Positions 12,374 through 24,985 of a stretch of 64,000 bases of DNA are shown piece after piece. The notes under the pieces are model-generated. The model did no database searches, was not told where the DNA came from, and saw nothing but the letters and a program-made list of their open reading frames with translations. The first letter of the stretch is position 1; each line of letters opens with the position of its first letter. The DNA is from Anomaloglossus baeobatrachus (Eukaryota; Chordata; Amphibia; Anura; Aromobatidae), in the NCBI RefSeq assembly GCF_048569485.1, contig NC_134357.1:475459187-475523186 (forward strand), written 5' to 3'. The translations under genes and the position numbers were made by a program.

Positions 12374-13473
12374 TGTCGCAGGCGGGGAGGACGCCGTCGC
12401 TGCTGCGCTCTCGCTCGGGTCCGGCGCTGCTGCGGCTGCTCGGGCGGTGGGCCAGATCCGGGGACTCGAGCGGCGCTCCTCGCCCGTGAGTGAAAAGGGT
12501 GGTTGGTTTGGGGGATTTAGTCCGTGACGCCACCCACGGGTCGTGGTGAAGATGGGCACCACCGCTGCTGATGACGGGGATCTCGGGAGCGATGGTAGGG
12601 AGCAGCTGGGATGTTGTTTTCCCCCTCCGTGGGTAGGGGTCGGTGGTCCCAGGGCCCGGTGATGTGACGGGGAGGCAGGGTTGGTGAGGTGGAGGGTTGC
12701 AGGGACAACGCGGCGCGGTGCCGGATGGCACGGGTGTACTCACTCAGTAAGAGATGCACAAAGTCCTCGGTAAACCAAATGGCTGGATGGACGGGTCCCG
12801 CAGCCGGCTGCAGTGTCCCTCCCCGGACAGGTGATGGCGGCTGTCTTTCCCTGCACCTTGATGTACTTGTTTGACTACGATGGATCCCCAACGGTAGTCC
12901 GCTCCCCGGTGTATGGGTACCGGAGGAGCCCGTTTGCCCGCAGGCACTGGCCCTTGGGTCTCTAGGCTTAGGCGGTAGCTGTATACCCTCACGGTGTGGG
13001 CGGTTGCCTTCAATCGGGTCTTTGGTTGTGAGGAAACCCCTGGGGTTCCGGTCACATTCGGATTTGACTATTGTCGGTGGCTCCAAGCCTGGTCGGGGTC
13101 CGATGGCCCTGCCTGTGTGTGCTGGCTTCACTTCGCCCCCGGTCCTACGGGGTTCCGCGTTGCTTCACCAGTCCTGCAGACGGCCACCACCGTCTGCCAA
13201 CCTTGCTGTCAGTGCCTGGGCCACAAACCCAGACACCCAAGTTTTTACTCCTCTCACTTCCACCTCCTGGACCAAACTGACTGCTTTTCCTGCCTCCAGG
13301 CCTGTGAACTCCTCGGTGGGTGGGGCCAACCGCTTGGCTCCGCCCCACCTGGTGTGGACATCAGATACTGGAGGGAGGCAACAAGGGTTTTGTGTTTGGC
13401 TGGTGTTCCTGTCTAATGGGGGTGGGGTGTTTGTGTGTTATCTGTGACGACCTGGCTAGGCCAGGGCGCCACA
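12374..13473 (-). repeat. 3' LTR of the Ty3/gypsy element
   Basis: About 1.1 kb, GC-rich, and nearly the same as 19403-20548. Open frames here (for example the antisense Pro-rich ones) are shadows found in both LTRs. Confidence 0.95.
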
Positions 13474-14239
13474 TTCCCCCTTGGTGAAAAGCATGAAAAG
13501 CAGACCGTCCGCGGGCTGCCCGTCCATCACCGGTTTTATTTTTCAACTGTAGAAATATAAATAACATATAAACATAAGTATTTTTGTGAGGACACTTAAA
13601 CGTTGCACATGTAAACATTTTTAATACTGACGGACAGACGGATGTCTTCCGCTCTCCCACCCAAGCAACCTAGCCCTGATGCTGCCCCTAAGAAGTGGGC
13701 AGCACCCCTTGACCCCAGTCCAGGTTCAGGCTGCCCAAGCGGGAACGGGTACGGTTACTCGCACCCGGCTGTCACTTCAGGGGACCCCACGTCCTTGGGG
13801 GACGCCTGAGCCCCGGAGGATGGCCACCGGTCCTGGTGGTGGCCGGGCCCCAGCCTGCTCTGCTGCGGGCCCTTCCTTCAATCTGCCTCTCCGGAGGCGG
13901 CTCCGACGGAAAATCAACCCTCAACTTATTTACAAGCCCACAAGTTCGTGGGTGGCCTGCCAGTTCTCGGCCATGTCCATGAGTACTCTCTCATGCTGGT
14001 TGTAAACACTTAGAGTCCCTCCGGGGACAACTTGCCGGCAACGGCCGGAATAATCAGGTAGACAATCAGATGAAGGTCATGGTTGATTAATGTCATTCAC
14101 TCACATATTTACATACTGAACATATGATACCCCTAAATGGTAGTTTCCCTGTACCTAAGCGGGGGTTGGCCTAGGTTGGGGCGTGTGGACCTTCTGGGCC
14201 CAATGCTATCAGTGGAGGGCAAGGGGACAGAAGAGACAG

Positions 14240-17200
14240 TCAGCTCCTCTTCCCGTCTACTGTGTGGGCCGGCAGAGACTCAAGGGGACTGGGTACAGGT
14301 GCAGCCCTGGGCACTGGTTCACTGGTGGTTACTTCCGTCTCCTTTTCCTCCACGGGTTGTGGGAACATGATTACCGGAATAAGCACCGCGCCGTTCTGTG
14401 TAGGCCAGTCTGCTGGGAAATCACCCATTACTGTGTGGATCACCTCTTTCTCTTTCTCCCCGGTTGGTCTGGGGGTTGGAACTTCAGCTACCACCTTCAA
14501 CGGCGATGGGCAACTCTTCAGGTGGTCCCTGGACACCGTGGCCAAAGTCTTCCCCTGGTCACGACTAATCTGGTAGGCCTTCTCATTCTCCCATTCAGTG
14601 GCTTGTATGACATACGGGGTCTTTTCCCACTGGTCATCAAGCTTATGGGTTCTTCTTTTTCGTTTCAGCACTACATCTCCAGATTTAAAGGGGCCAGCTG
14701 GAGCCCGCTTGTTGAAGTACTGTTCCTGGCTCCGACACAGGTTCCTTTCCACGTACTCCTGGACCTGTCGGTACTGCGCTCTCCGCCGAGTGTCCCATCC
14801 AGCAGTCGAAGGGAGGGCTTCTGGAGCTTCTAAGCCCATTTCTAGGTCCACTGGCAACCGGCCTGGCCGAGCTCTCATCAAATACGCTGGTGTACATTTG
14901 GTGGAGCTAGAGGGGATGTTATTGTACATATTGACCAGGTCAGGCAGCTTTTCTGGCCACAGGTTCTGCTCTTCTAGCGGTAACGTCTTGAGGAGACCCA
15001 GGACCAGATGGTTCATCTTTTCACACATGCCATTAGTCTGAGCATGGTAAGGCGTGGTCTGAATCTTCTTGCAGCCGTACAACTGGCAGAATTCTTGAAA
15101 CACCTCCGCTTCAAAAGCTGGGCCCCGGTCGGTAAGCACCCTCTCCGGGTACCCGTGCGGTCGGCAGAAATAGGCCTGGAATGCCCTAGCGGCGGTACAG
15201 CCGGTCAGGTCCTTGACTGGGACAACCACCATGAATCTCGAATAGTGATCTACAATGGTCAGGGCGTAGGTGTACCCCACTTCGGCTAGGGGTAAGTTTA
15301 ACGTGGTCCAGGGCGACCAACTCCAGCGGCTGATGAGTGATGATTGGGCGTAGAGGGGCCTTCTGGCTGGCCTCGTCCCTTCTTCTCAGTGCACAGGGAC
15401 CACACTCTCGGCACCAGGCCTCCACAGACTCCCGCATCCCACTCCAATAGAACCGCTCTCTCAACAGCATCTCCAGCATTTTCCACCCAAAGTGCCTGGC
15501 ACCGTCATGGTAAGCCCGTAGAACTGTGGGCACACTAGCTTGAGGAACAACCAGCTGACGAACCTTCTCATGGGTCTTCGGGTTGATCAGTTCCCGATAC
15601 AGTTTCCCCTGGTCCAGATGCAGCCAGGCTCGTTCTTACCACAGCCGTTGGGCCTCAGGCGGAGCAGCAGGGTCCATTCTAGGGGAACTTTGTTCAATCA
15701 TGGCCTTGACCACTTGAACAGCAGGCGCTTGGTCTTGGGCTTCTTGCCATCCCTGACGGGGTAGCGGGTCCAGGCTTGCCTGTTGCTGCTGGACATGCAA
15801 CTTTTCGACTGGTGGCCGGTGAAATGCGGGCAGCTCGATTTCTTCGAGATCATCGCCTTCCGACCCCTCATCCGATTGGTGGGGCATCCGGGATAGCGCA
15901 TCCGCGTTGGTTTTCTTGCGGCCGGCTCGGTATTTGATCGTGAAGTCATAATTAGACAGCCTGGCCACCCACCGCTGCTCCAACGCGCCCAGCTTGGCCG
16001 TGTCCAGATGGGTTAACGGATTATTGTCCGTATAGGCGGTGAACTTAGCGGCTGCGAGGTAATGGCGGAATCGCTCAGTAATGGCCCACACCAGGGCTAG
16101 GAACTCCAGCTTGAAGGAGCTGTAATTCTCAGGGTTCCTCTCCGTGGGCCGAAGTTTTCTGCTGGCATAGGCGATCACTTTTTCTCTTCCGTTCTGGACC
16201 TGGGACAGGTCGGCTCCCAAGCCTACATTACTGGCATCGGTGTAGAGGATGAATGGGAGATTATAGTCGGGGTATGCCAGGATTTATTCCCCAGTCAAGG
16301 CCGTCTTCAGCTGGCGAAAGGACTCTTCTTGCTTCTCTTCCCATGCCAATGGGGTTCCAGAGACCACCACCCTTGGTCTATCCCACGAGGAAGTCTTGCA
16401 TGGGAGTGGCCATCTTCGTGAACCCCTTAATGAAGCGTCGATAGTAGCCGACCAGGCCCAGGAACTGTCTCACCTCCCTCACCGTGGTCGGCCTCGGCCA
16501 GTCCTGGATGGCAGTGATCTTCTCAGGATCTGGGGCGACGCCTTCTGCGCCCAACACGTGTCCGAGGTACTGTACCCTGGGTTTCAGTAGGTGGCACTTA
16601 GAGGGCTTCAATTTCATCCCATATTTGGCTAGGGACGCGAATACTTCAGCCAGATGCTCCAGATGGGCCTCGTACGTCTGGGAGTACACGATCACATCGT
16701 CCAGGTACAGTAGGACCGTTTCGAAGTTGAGATGTCCCAGGCAGCACTCCATGAGCCGTTGGAAGGTTCCAGGGGCATTGAACAGCCCAAACGGCATGCT
16801 GTTAAACTCGCAGAGTCCCATGGGAGTGGTGAATGCCGTCTTCTCACGGTCCTCTGGCGCAACCGCTACCTGCCAGTACCCGCTAGTAAGGTCAAGGGTA
16901 GAGAAGAAGTTAGCAGTTCTCAATGCAGCTAGCGACTCTTCGATACGGGGGAGAGGGTAGGCATCTTTATGCGTGATCTGGTTGATCTTCCGGTAATCCA
17001 CACACATTCTCATGGTGCCGTCCTTCTTCTTGACCAGCACCAGTGGGGCTGCCCAGGGACTGCAACTATCCCGAATGACCCCTGCCTCCTTCATGTTCCT
17101 CAACATGTCTTTAGCGCATTGATAGTGTGCTGGCGGAATGGGCCTATACCTCTCTTTGATGGGTGGGTGTAGGCATGTAGGGATATGGTGTTGAATCTCC

Positions 17201-18208
17201 TTAATCCTCCCGAAATCTAATGGGTGCTTGCTAAAAACCTGTTCAAAATCTTGCACTACCATGTATACCCCTTTTTTGTGATGCGTGGGTGTGGTTTCAG
17301 TACCTACATGTAGTTCCTGGCACCACTCCTCTAACTGTTCACGGGATATAGTTACTGGCAGGGGATGCTGAGGTGGGAGGGATGGCTTCGTGAATGGCGT
17401 GAGGTTCTAGGGTGAGTAACTTGGCGAGGGTAGCGTAACGGGGGAGCCTGACTTCCTCCTCTCCACAATTCAGCACTCTTACAGGCACTCTCCCCTTTTT
17501 AACGTCAACCACCCCTCTGGCCGCCATTACCGTGGGCCAGTGTTCAGAAGGCGTGGGTTCCACCATCTCCGGGTAGTCGCGCCCCTGGGGGCCTACTGCT
17601 GCCCTGCACCAGATCATCATTTCACTTCGGGGTGGCACGACCAAGGGGGCCACATCCATCACCCTCACTCCACCAATCTCTCCGCCAGTTGAGCTCACTT
17701 GCTGCCGATACAGAAGGGCCCGGATATCACGCTGCACAGCCCTCTGCCGGCCTCCTCCTGCTGTGGCGGCCAACTGCTGTAACAGATTCAGTACCTCATT
17801 CATACAATGCTCCATCACGTTGGTCCCCAAGATTACTTTCGGGGTGTGGTCACTGGGTTCATTCATTACCACAATCATCCCTTGATTCTTTAACTCCGCA
17901 CGTCCCACAGTCAGGGTCACTTGCTTGTAGCCCACCTTGGTTAGTGGGAGGCCATTGGCTGCAATCAGGGTCAGGCTATCATCAGAGGGGGCAAGTTCGT
18001 CAGTGACCCAATACTGCTGGTACAGTGTATATGTTATAGTGGTTACCTGTGATCCTGTGTCCAAGAGGGCCATGAGCGGGACGCCATTCACTCCCAGAGG
18101 GATGATGGGGCGAGCTCTGACGTACCGGTCTCGCCAATCAGGGTGGCCGTTGGTGTCTACTCCTGAGGATTGGCCCTTGGCCCCAGGGGTTGCTCGTTTA
18201 ACGGGCAC
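14240..18208 (-). pseudogene. Ty3/gypsy pol region, fossil
   Basis: Reading right to left on the minus strand: an aspartic protease with LLDTGSQ near 18040-18070, reverse transcriptase with the YLDDVIVYS motif near 16690, RNase H with a TDNNP segment near 16030, a zinc-binding integrase N-domain near 15400-15530 and an integrase core near 14900-15280. The region is broken into several frames. Confidence 0.9.
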
Positions 18209-19183
18209 CGCCTAGAGTAGTGGCTAGGTTTTCTGCACCTGTAACAGATAGGAGGCCCATACCGTGAGTCATTGGTCCTTCTCCGCTGCATTCAGTGGAC
18301 GTCCTCTGGGCTGTCGGCGAGCTGGATCCCTCCTGGGGGCTTGACTCTCGTTGGAAGCTGGAGTGCGGTGAGGATCTTGGCTAGGTCTCCATCCATGCGG
18401 CGGACCTGGGCTGCTAGTTCCTCCATCATCCCGATGGGTGCTGCAGGAGCCGGTAGAGCCGGGGGTGGGGACGCCACCGTGATCGGAGCGGTCTCAGCTG
18501 GCCACGGGGCCGCCTCAGGAGCGTCTGGCGCTGGGGCCTGCAGGGCCTTGATGGCCCGCTCTTTCAGTACTGCAAAGTCCAGATTGGGGTGTTCCAAGGC
18601 CCACAGCCGCAGCTGCTTGCGGTCTTCCACGGACCACAGCCCCTGCAGGAATTGCTCTACTAGCATCTTATTACTGTCCACATCATTAATAGTGTCCACC
18701 CGCTTCAGCGTACGGAGGGCATAGTCTCTTACATTGTCCGCAGGCCGTTGTCGGCACTGATAAAACTGCATCCGCAGCTCCGCTTCGGTGCGGGTCTCAA
18801 AAGCGATTTGTAGTTTTTCAAAAATGGTAGTCACCGAGGCCTGGTCCGCGTCGGTCCAGGTCTCCGCCTCCTGCTCAGCCGCGCTGGTTAGCTGCCCTAG
18901 CACTACCGCTGCCCGTTGTCTATCGGCCAAGGGGTATAAATCGAGGACCGGGCTAATCTTTTTCCGGAACCCCTGCAGAGCATCAGGCTTCCCATCGTAC
19001 TGCGGTAGCCAGGTAGCACCGGGCACATAGGGCAGGGAGAACGGCATCACCTGGGTGACCGCTGGGCCCGCGGCCCCCCCCCCCCGCTCCTGCGACCTGA
19101 GCAGGGGCTATCCCGTTTCCAACTACGGGTGCGGCGGGAGCTGCACCCGCCACTCCTCCAACAGGTCCGTCGGGCGCAGACAT
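18209..19183 (-). pseudogene. Ty3/gypsy gag region, fossil
   Basis: A capsid-like stretch (LPQYDGKPDALQGFRKKI onward, about 19030 to 18400) is followed by a Pro/Ala-rich linker and a zinc knuckle at about 18200-18255 next to the protease. A start-like MSAPDG near 19183 precedes it. Confidence 0.8.
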
Positions 19184-19402
19184 CTTTTTCCCGTCCCCCC
19201 TTGGTTCTCTTCAGCACTTCCGTTTGTTGGGGGCGGGGCTTCGCTTTTGCGCCTTCCCTGCTCGGAGAAGACGCTCGAGTGGGAGATTTTCGCGTCAAGA
19301 TGGCGGCGCTTAAAAATTTTCGGCCGGACACCGCCGGCAGAGATCACAAGGCGCACTTCTACTGGTAAGTAGATGGGTTCAATCCTGTTCGTGATGCCAA
19401 GT

Positions 19403-20548
19403 TGTCGCGGGCGGGGAGGACGCCGCCACTGCTGCGCTCTCGCTAACGCTCGGGTCCAGCGCTGCTGCGACTGCTGCTCGGTGGCTCAAGCGATGGGCCG
19501 GATCCGGGGACTCGAGCGGCGCTCCTCGCCCGTGAGTGAAAAGGGTGGTTGGTTTGGGGGATTTAGTCCGTGACGCCACCCACGGGACGTGGTGAAGATG
19601 GGCACCACCGCTGCTGATGACGGGGATCCCGGGAGCGACGGTAGGGAGCAGCTGGGATGTTGTTTTCCCCCTCCGTGGGTAGGAGTCGGTGGTCCCAGGG
19701 CCCGGTGATGTGACGGGGAGGCAGGGTTGGTGAGGTGCAGAGTTGCAGGGACAGCGCGGTGCTGTGCCAGATGGCATGGGTGTACTCACTCAGTAAGAGA
19801 TGCACAAAGTCCTCGGTAAACCAAACGGCTGGATGGATGGGTCCCGCAGCCGGCTGCAGTGTCCCTCCCCGGACAGGTGATGGTTGCTGTCTTTCCCTGC
19901 ACCTTGATGTACTTGTTTGACTACGATGGATCCCCAACGGTAGTCCGCTCCCCGGTATAAGGGTACCGGAGGAGCCCGCTTGCCCGCAGGCGCTGGCCTT
20001 GGGTCTCTAGCCTTAGGCGGTAGCTGTATACCCTCACGGTGTGGGCGGTTGCCTTCAATCAGGTCTTTGGTTGTTAGGAAACTCCTGGGGTTCCGGTCAC
20101 ATTCGGATTTGACTATTGTCGGCGGCTCCAAGCCTGGTCGGGGTCCGATGGCCCTGCCTGTGTGTGCTGGCTTCACTTCGCTCTCCGGTCGGTACCGGTG
20201 GGCCAACGCCCGTCCCCGGTCCTACAGGTCCGCGTTGCTTCACCAGTCCTGCAGACGGCCACCACCGTCTGCCAACCTTGCTGTCAGTGCCTGGGCCACA
20301 AACCCAGACACCCAAGTGTTTACTCCTCTCACTTCCACCTTCTGGACTAAACTAACTGCTTTTCCCACCTCCAGGCCTGTGAACTCCTCGGTGGGTGGGG
20401 CCAACCGCTTGGCTCCGCCCCACCTGGTGTGGACATCAGACACTGGAGGGAGGCAACAAGGGTTTTGTATTTGGCTGGTGTCCCTGTCTAATAGGGGTGG
20501 GGTGTTTGTGTGTTATCTGTGACGACCTGGCTAGGCCAGGGCGCCACA
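19403..20548 (-). repeat. 5' LTR of the Ty3/gypsy element
   Basis: 1146 bp, slightly longer than the other LTR owing to small insertions. Its outer end CCACA abuts the duplicated satellite bases AATG. Confidence 0.95.
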
Positions 20549-22002
20549 AATGTGAACCGAGGCTGCGCCATTTAATGGCCAGTGAGAATATAGAACTATA
20601 AATGTGAACTGAGGCGGCGCCATCTAATGGCCAGTAAGTATATAGAACTATAAATGTGAACTGAGGCGGCGCCATCTAATGGCCAGTGAGAAAATAGAAC
20701 TATAAATGTGAACTGAGGCGGCGCCATCTAATGGCCAGTGAGAATATAGAACTATAAATGTGAACTGACGCAGCGCCATCTATTGGCCAGTGAGACTATA
20801 GAACTATAAATGTGAACTGACGCAGCGCCATCTATAGGCCAGTGAGAATATAGAACTATAAATGTGAACTGAGGCGGCACCATCTATTGGCCAGTGAGAA
20901 TATAGAACTATAAATGTGAACTGAGGCGGCGCCATCTATTGGCCAGTGAGACTATAGAACTATAAATATGAACTGAGGCGGCGCCATCTAATGGCCAGTG
21001 AGAATATAGAATTATAAATGTGAGCTGACGCAGCGCCATCTATTGGCCAGTGAGAATATAGAACTATAAATGTGAACTGAGGCGGTGCCATCTATTGGCC
21101 AGTGAGTATATTGAACTATAAATGTGAACTGAGGCGGTGCCATCTATTGGCCAGTGAGAATAAAGAACTATAAATGTGAACTGAGGCGGCGCCATCTATT
21201 GGCCAGTGAGAATAAAGAACTATAAATGTGAACTGAGGCGGTGCCATCTATTGGCCAGTGAGAATATAGAACTATAAATGTGAACTGACGCAGCGCCATC
21301 TAATGGCCAGTGAGAACATAGAACTATAAATGTGAACCGAGGCGGCGCCATCTATTGGCCAGTGAGAATATAGAACTATAAATGTGAGCTGAGGCGGCGC
21401 CATCTATTGGCCAGTTAGAATAAAGAACAATAAATGTGAACTGAGGCGGCGCCATCTATTGGCCAGTGAGAATAAAGAACAATAAATGTGAACTGACGCA
21501 GCGCCATCTATTGGCCAGTGAGAATAAAGAACTATAAATGTGAACTGAGGCGGCGCCATCTATTGGCCAGTGAGTATATAGAACTAGAAATGTGAACTGA
21601 CGCAGCGCCATCTATTGGCCAGTGAGAATAAAGAACTATAAATGTGAACTGAGGCGGCGCCATCTATTGGCCAGTGAGAATAAAGAACTATAAATGTGAA
21701 CTGACGCGGCGCCAACTATTGGCCAGTGAGAATAAAGAACTATAAATGTGAACTGAGGCGGCGCCATCTATTGGCCAGTGAGAATAAAGAACTATAAATG
21801 TGAACTGACGCAGCGCCATCTATTGGCCAGTGAGAATAAAGAACTATAAATGTGAACTGACGCAGCGCCATCTATTGGCCAGTGAGAATATAGAACTATA
21901 AATGTGAACTGACGCAGCGCCATCTATTGGCCAGTGAGAATATAGAACTATAAATGTGAACTGACGCGGCGCCATCTATTGGCCAGTGAGACTATAGAAC
22001 TA
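20549..22002. repeat. 52-bp satellite array, segment 2 (about 28 units)
   Basis: Continuation of the array right of the Ty3 element. Units here more often carry CTATTGGCCAGT, and GAATAAAGAAC replaces GAATATAGAAC in many. The segment ends at a Helitron. Confidence 0.97.
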
Positions 22003-24494
22003 CTAGAAGGTGGCCCGATTCTACGCATCGGGTATTCTAGAATTTACGTATTGTGTAGTTCATGTATGATTTTTGTTATATAGAGATGTTGTTGTGTGTA
22101 GTTACCAAGTGTTTGTGTAGGCGCTGTACATGTTCTGGGTGTTGTCTGGGTGTGGCGGGGGGTGAGAGCGGTGTTGTATGTGTGTTGCGTGTGTTGCGTT
22201 GTTTGTGGAGCGCTGTGTGTCTGTAGCGTTGTGTGTGTGTGTTGCGCGGTTTGTGTGTGTGTGGTGTGTTTTGGGGGGAGGTATGTTTTGTGCAATGTGT
22301 GTGTTGTGCGGTATGTGCGTATATTTGTGTGTGCCGCGGTGTTTGTGTGTTGGGTGTTGTGTGTGTGCAGCGTTGTCTGTGTGTGTGGGTGTCTGTGTAG
22401 GGCAGTTGTTTGTGGTTCCCAGTGTGTGTGTGTGTGTGTGTGTGTGTGCATCAGCCTCTCTTCTCTCAGCCTACCTCTCCCAGCCTCCCTCCTCCCAGCC
22501 TCCCTCAGCATCAGCCTCCCTCTCCCAGCCTCCCCAAGCATCAGCCTCCACCAGCATCAGCCTCTCTCCTTCCAGCCTCCCCCAGCATCAGCCTCCGCCA
22601 GCATCAGCCTCTCTCCTTCCAGCCTCCTCCAGCATCAGCCTCCCTCTCCCAGCCTTCCCCAGGATCAGCCTCTCTCCTCCCAGCCTCCGTCCTACCAGCC
22701 TTCCCCAGCATCAGCTTTCCCCTCCCAGCCTCCCTCAGCATCAGCCTTCCCCAGCATCAGCCTCTCTCCTCCCAGCCTCAGCCTCTCTCCTTCCAGCCTC
22801 CCCCAGCATCAGCCTCTCTCCTTCCAGCTTCCCTCAGCATCAGCCTCCCCTTCCCAGCCTTCCCCAGGATCAGCCTCTCTCCTCCCAGCCTCCTTCCTCC
22901 CAGCCTCCCCCTCCCAGCCTCCCTCAGCATCAGCCTTCCGCTCCCAGTCTCCCCCAGCATCAGCCTCCCCATGCATCAGCCTCCACCAGCATCAGCCTCT
23001 CTCCTTCCAGCCTCCCCCAGCATCAGCCTCCCCTTCCCAGCCTTCCCCAGGATCAGCCTCTCTCCTCCCAGCCTCCTTCCTCCCAGCCTCCTTCCTCCCA
23101 GCCTCCCCCTCCCAGCCTCCCTCAGCATCAGCCTCCCCAAGCATCAGCCTCCACCAGCATCAGCCTCTCTCCTTCCAGCCTCCCCCAGCATCAGCCTCTC
23201 TCCTTCCAGCCTCCCTCAGCATCAGCCTCTTGTTCCCAGCCTTCCCCAGGATCAGCCTCTCTCCTCCCAGCCTCCTTCCTCCCAGCCTCCCTCAGCATTA
23301 GCCTTCCCCTCCCAGTCTCCCCCAGCATCAGCCTCCCCAAGCATCAGCCTCCACCAGCATTAGCCTCCACCAGCATTAGCCTCTCTCCTTCCAGCCTCCC
23401 CCAGCATCAGCCTCCCCAAGCATCAGCCTCCACCAGCATCAGCCTCCCCCTCCCAGCCTCCCCCAGCATCAGCCTCTCTCCTCCCAGCCTTCCCCATGAT
23501 CAGCCTCTCTGCTCCCAGCCTCCTCCAGCACGCCGTGCTCCTCTGCCGACACTCACACACCCGATCGCATCCACTCACACACACCCGATCGCATCCACTC
23601 ACACACACCCGATCGCATCCACTCACACACACCCGATCGCATCCACTCACACACACCCGATCGCATCCACTCACACACACCCGATCGCATCCACTCACAC
23701 ACACAGACACTGACGATATCGCACATACGCGCTTATACTCACAACATCCGGAGGTATCACATGCTTCTGGCCATGTGATCCTCCCGCAGGTCCTGGAAGC
23801 TAACAGCACAGTACCGCCGCCGAGAAGCAAGCGATATCCCAGGATGTTGTGAGTATGTGGATGCGATGTGATGTGTGTGTGTGAGTGAGTGTGATCTGAT
23901 TTGTGTGTGTATGTGTGTGCTGTTATGTGTGTGCTGTTATGTGTCTGTATTTTCCGCCGCTGCAGGACCTTGATGTGTGGATGCGATGTGATGTGTGTGT
24001 GATGTGTGTGTGTGTGAGTGTGAGCCGGTGTACACTGGTAACTATGATACACATCGGGTAACTAAGGGACCTTAGTTACCCGATGTGTATAATGGTTACC
24101 AGCTTTCACGGCCTCCGTCAAGATCCCAGCATCGCAAGGTTATGTCTGGCGCTGCCGGGATCCTGACGCAGCCGGTGTAGAAGCAAGCGATATCCCAGCA
24201 TGTTGTGATGTGTGAGGTGTGTGTGAGAGTGTGAGAGTGAGTGTGATCTGATGTGTGTGTGTGTACTCACCTGGGAATCGGAGCTCCGTGTCAGTTGGGC
24301 CAGAGCGAGCGTGCATTGCGTGAGGGGGGCGGGGCCCGCAGAGAGTCGTGGCGAGAGGCCAATCCGTGTGGGGGGGCGGGGCCATGGCGAGCCCAGCGGC
24401 CAATCAACTTTGTGTCACCGTAAGGACACAATTTCGGAGCATGACAGACAGACAGACAGACAGACAGACAGAATAAGGCAATTATATATATAGA
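22003..24494 (-). mobile_element. Helitron, non-autonomous, both ends present
   Basis: On the minus strand it starts TCTATATATATAATTGCC (24494 inward) and ends with a hairpin CCCGA...TCGGG and CTAG (22006-22003). Host bases A and T flank it. Joining the flanks restores an uninterrupted satellite unit (ACATTTA/TAGTTC on the minus strand), the A^T target typical of Helitrons. The interior holds a CA/GT tract, about 1 kb of CCTCCCCCAGCATCAG-type repeats (22450-23520), a 21-bp repeat around CCGATCGCATCCACTCACAC (23560-23700) and a (GACA)n tract near 24443. No Rep/helicase is seen. Confidence 0.9.
22450..23525. repeat. Pyrimidine-rich minisatellite inside the Helitron
   Basis: Short units of CAGCCTCCCCCAGCAT and TCTCTCCTTCCAGC type, with one strand almost purine-free. 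Long Ser/Pro-rich frames run through it in all three forward frames, so they are artefacts. Confidence 0.9.
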
Positions 24495-24902
24495 TAAATG
24501 TGGACTGAGGCGGCGCCATCTTTTGGCCAGTTAGAATAAAGAACAATAAATGTGAACTGACGCAGCGCCATCTATTGGCCAGTGAGAATAAAGAACTATA
24601 AATGTGAACTGACGCAGCGCCATCTATTGGCCAGTGAGTATATAGAACTAAAAATGTGAACTGACGCAGCGCCATCTATTGGCCAGTGAGACTATAGAAC
24701 TATAAATGTGAACTGACGCAGCGCCATCTATTGGCCAGTGAGAATAAAGAACTATAAATGTGAGCTGAGGCGGCGCCATCTATTGACCAGTGAGAATACA
24801 GAACTATAAATGTGAACCGAAGCGGCGCCATCTAGTGGTCACTGAGAATATAGAACTATAAATGTGAACTGACACAGCGCCATCTAATGGCCAGTAAGAA
24901 AA
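24495..24902. repeat. 52-bp satellite array, segment 3 (about 8 units)
   Basis: Same 52-bp unit and orientation, lying between the two Helitrons. Confidence 0.96.
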
Positions 24903-24920
24903 TCTAATATATAAAGCTGA

Positions 24921-24985
<65 letters not shown>

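Larger units (their letters stand above)
12374..20548 (-). mobile_element. Ty3/gypsy LTR retroelement, fossil with both LTRs
   Basis: The element runs on the minus strand: 5' LTR 19403-20548, 3' LTR 12374-13473, both with TG...CA ends, flanked by a 4-bp duplication AATG (12370-12373 and 20549-20552) of the satellite. Between them, in order, lie gag with a CCHC knuckle (CYRCRKPSHYSRRC), protease, reverse transcriptase, RNase H and integrase; this order is typical of Ty3/gypsy. A primer-binding position follows the 5' LTR and a purine tract precedes the 3' LTR. It is structurally whole but broken, with roughly half a dozen breaks in the coding part. The LTRs differ by a few percent by eye plus small length differences, so the insertion is fairly young and postdates the array. 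Confidence 0.95.

Noticed and set aside
12261-13660. Frames of 100-204 residues on both strands
   Set aside because: They fall in the LTR and recur in the other LTR at 19379-20522. None matches a known protein.
22178-23713. Long Ser/Pro/His-rich frames
   Set aside because: A pyrimidine-rich minisatellite inside a Helitron. All forward frames are open and no domain is recognisable.
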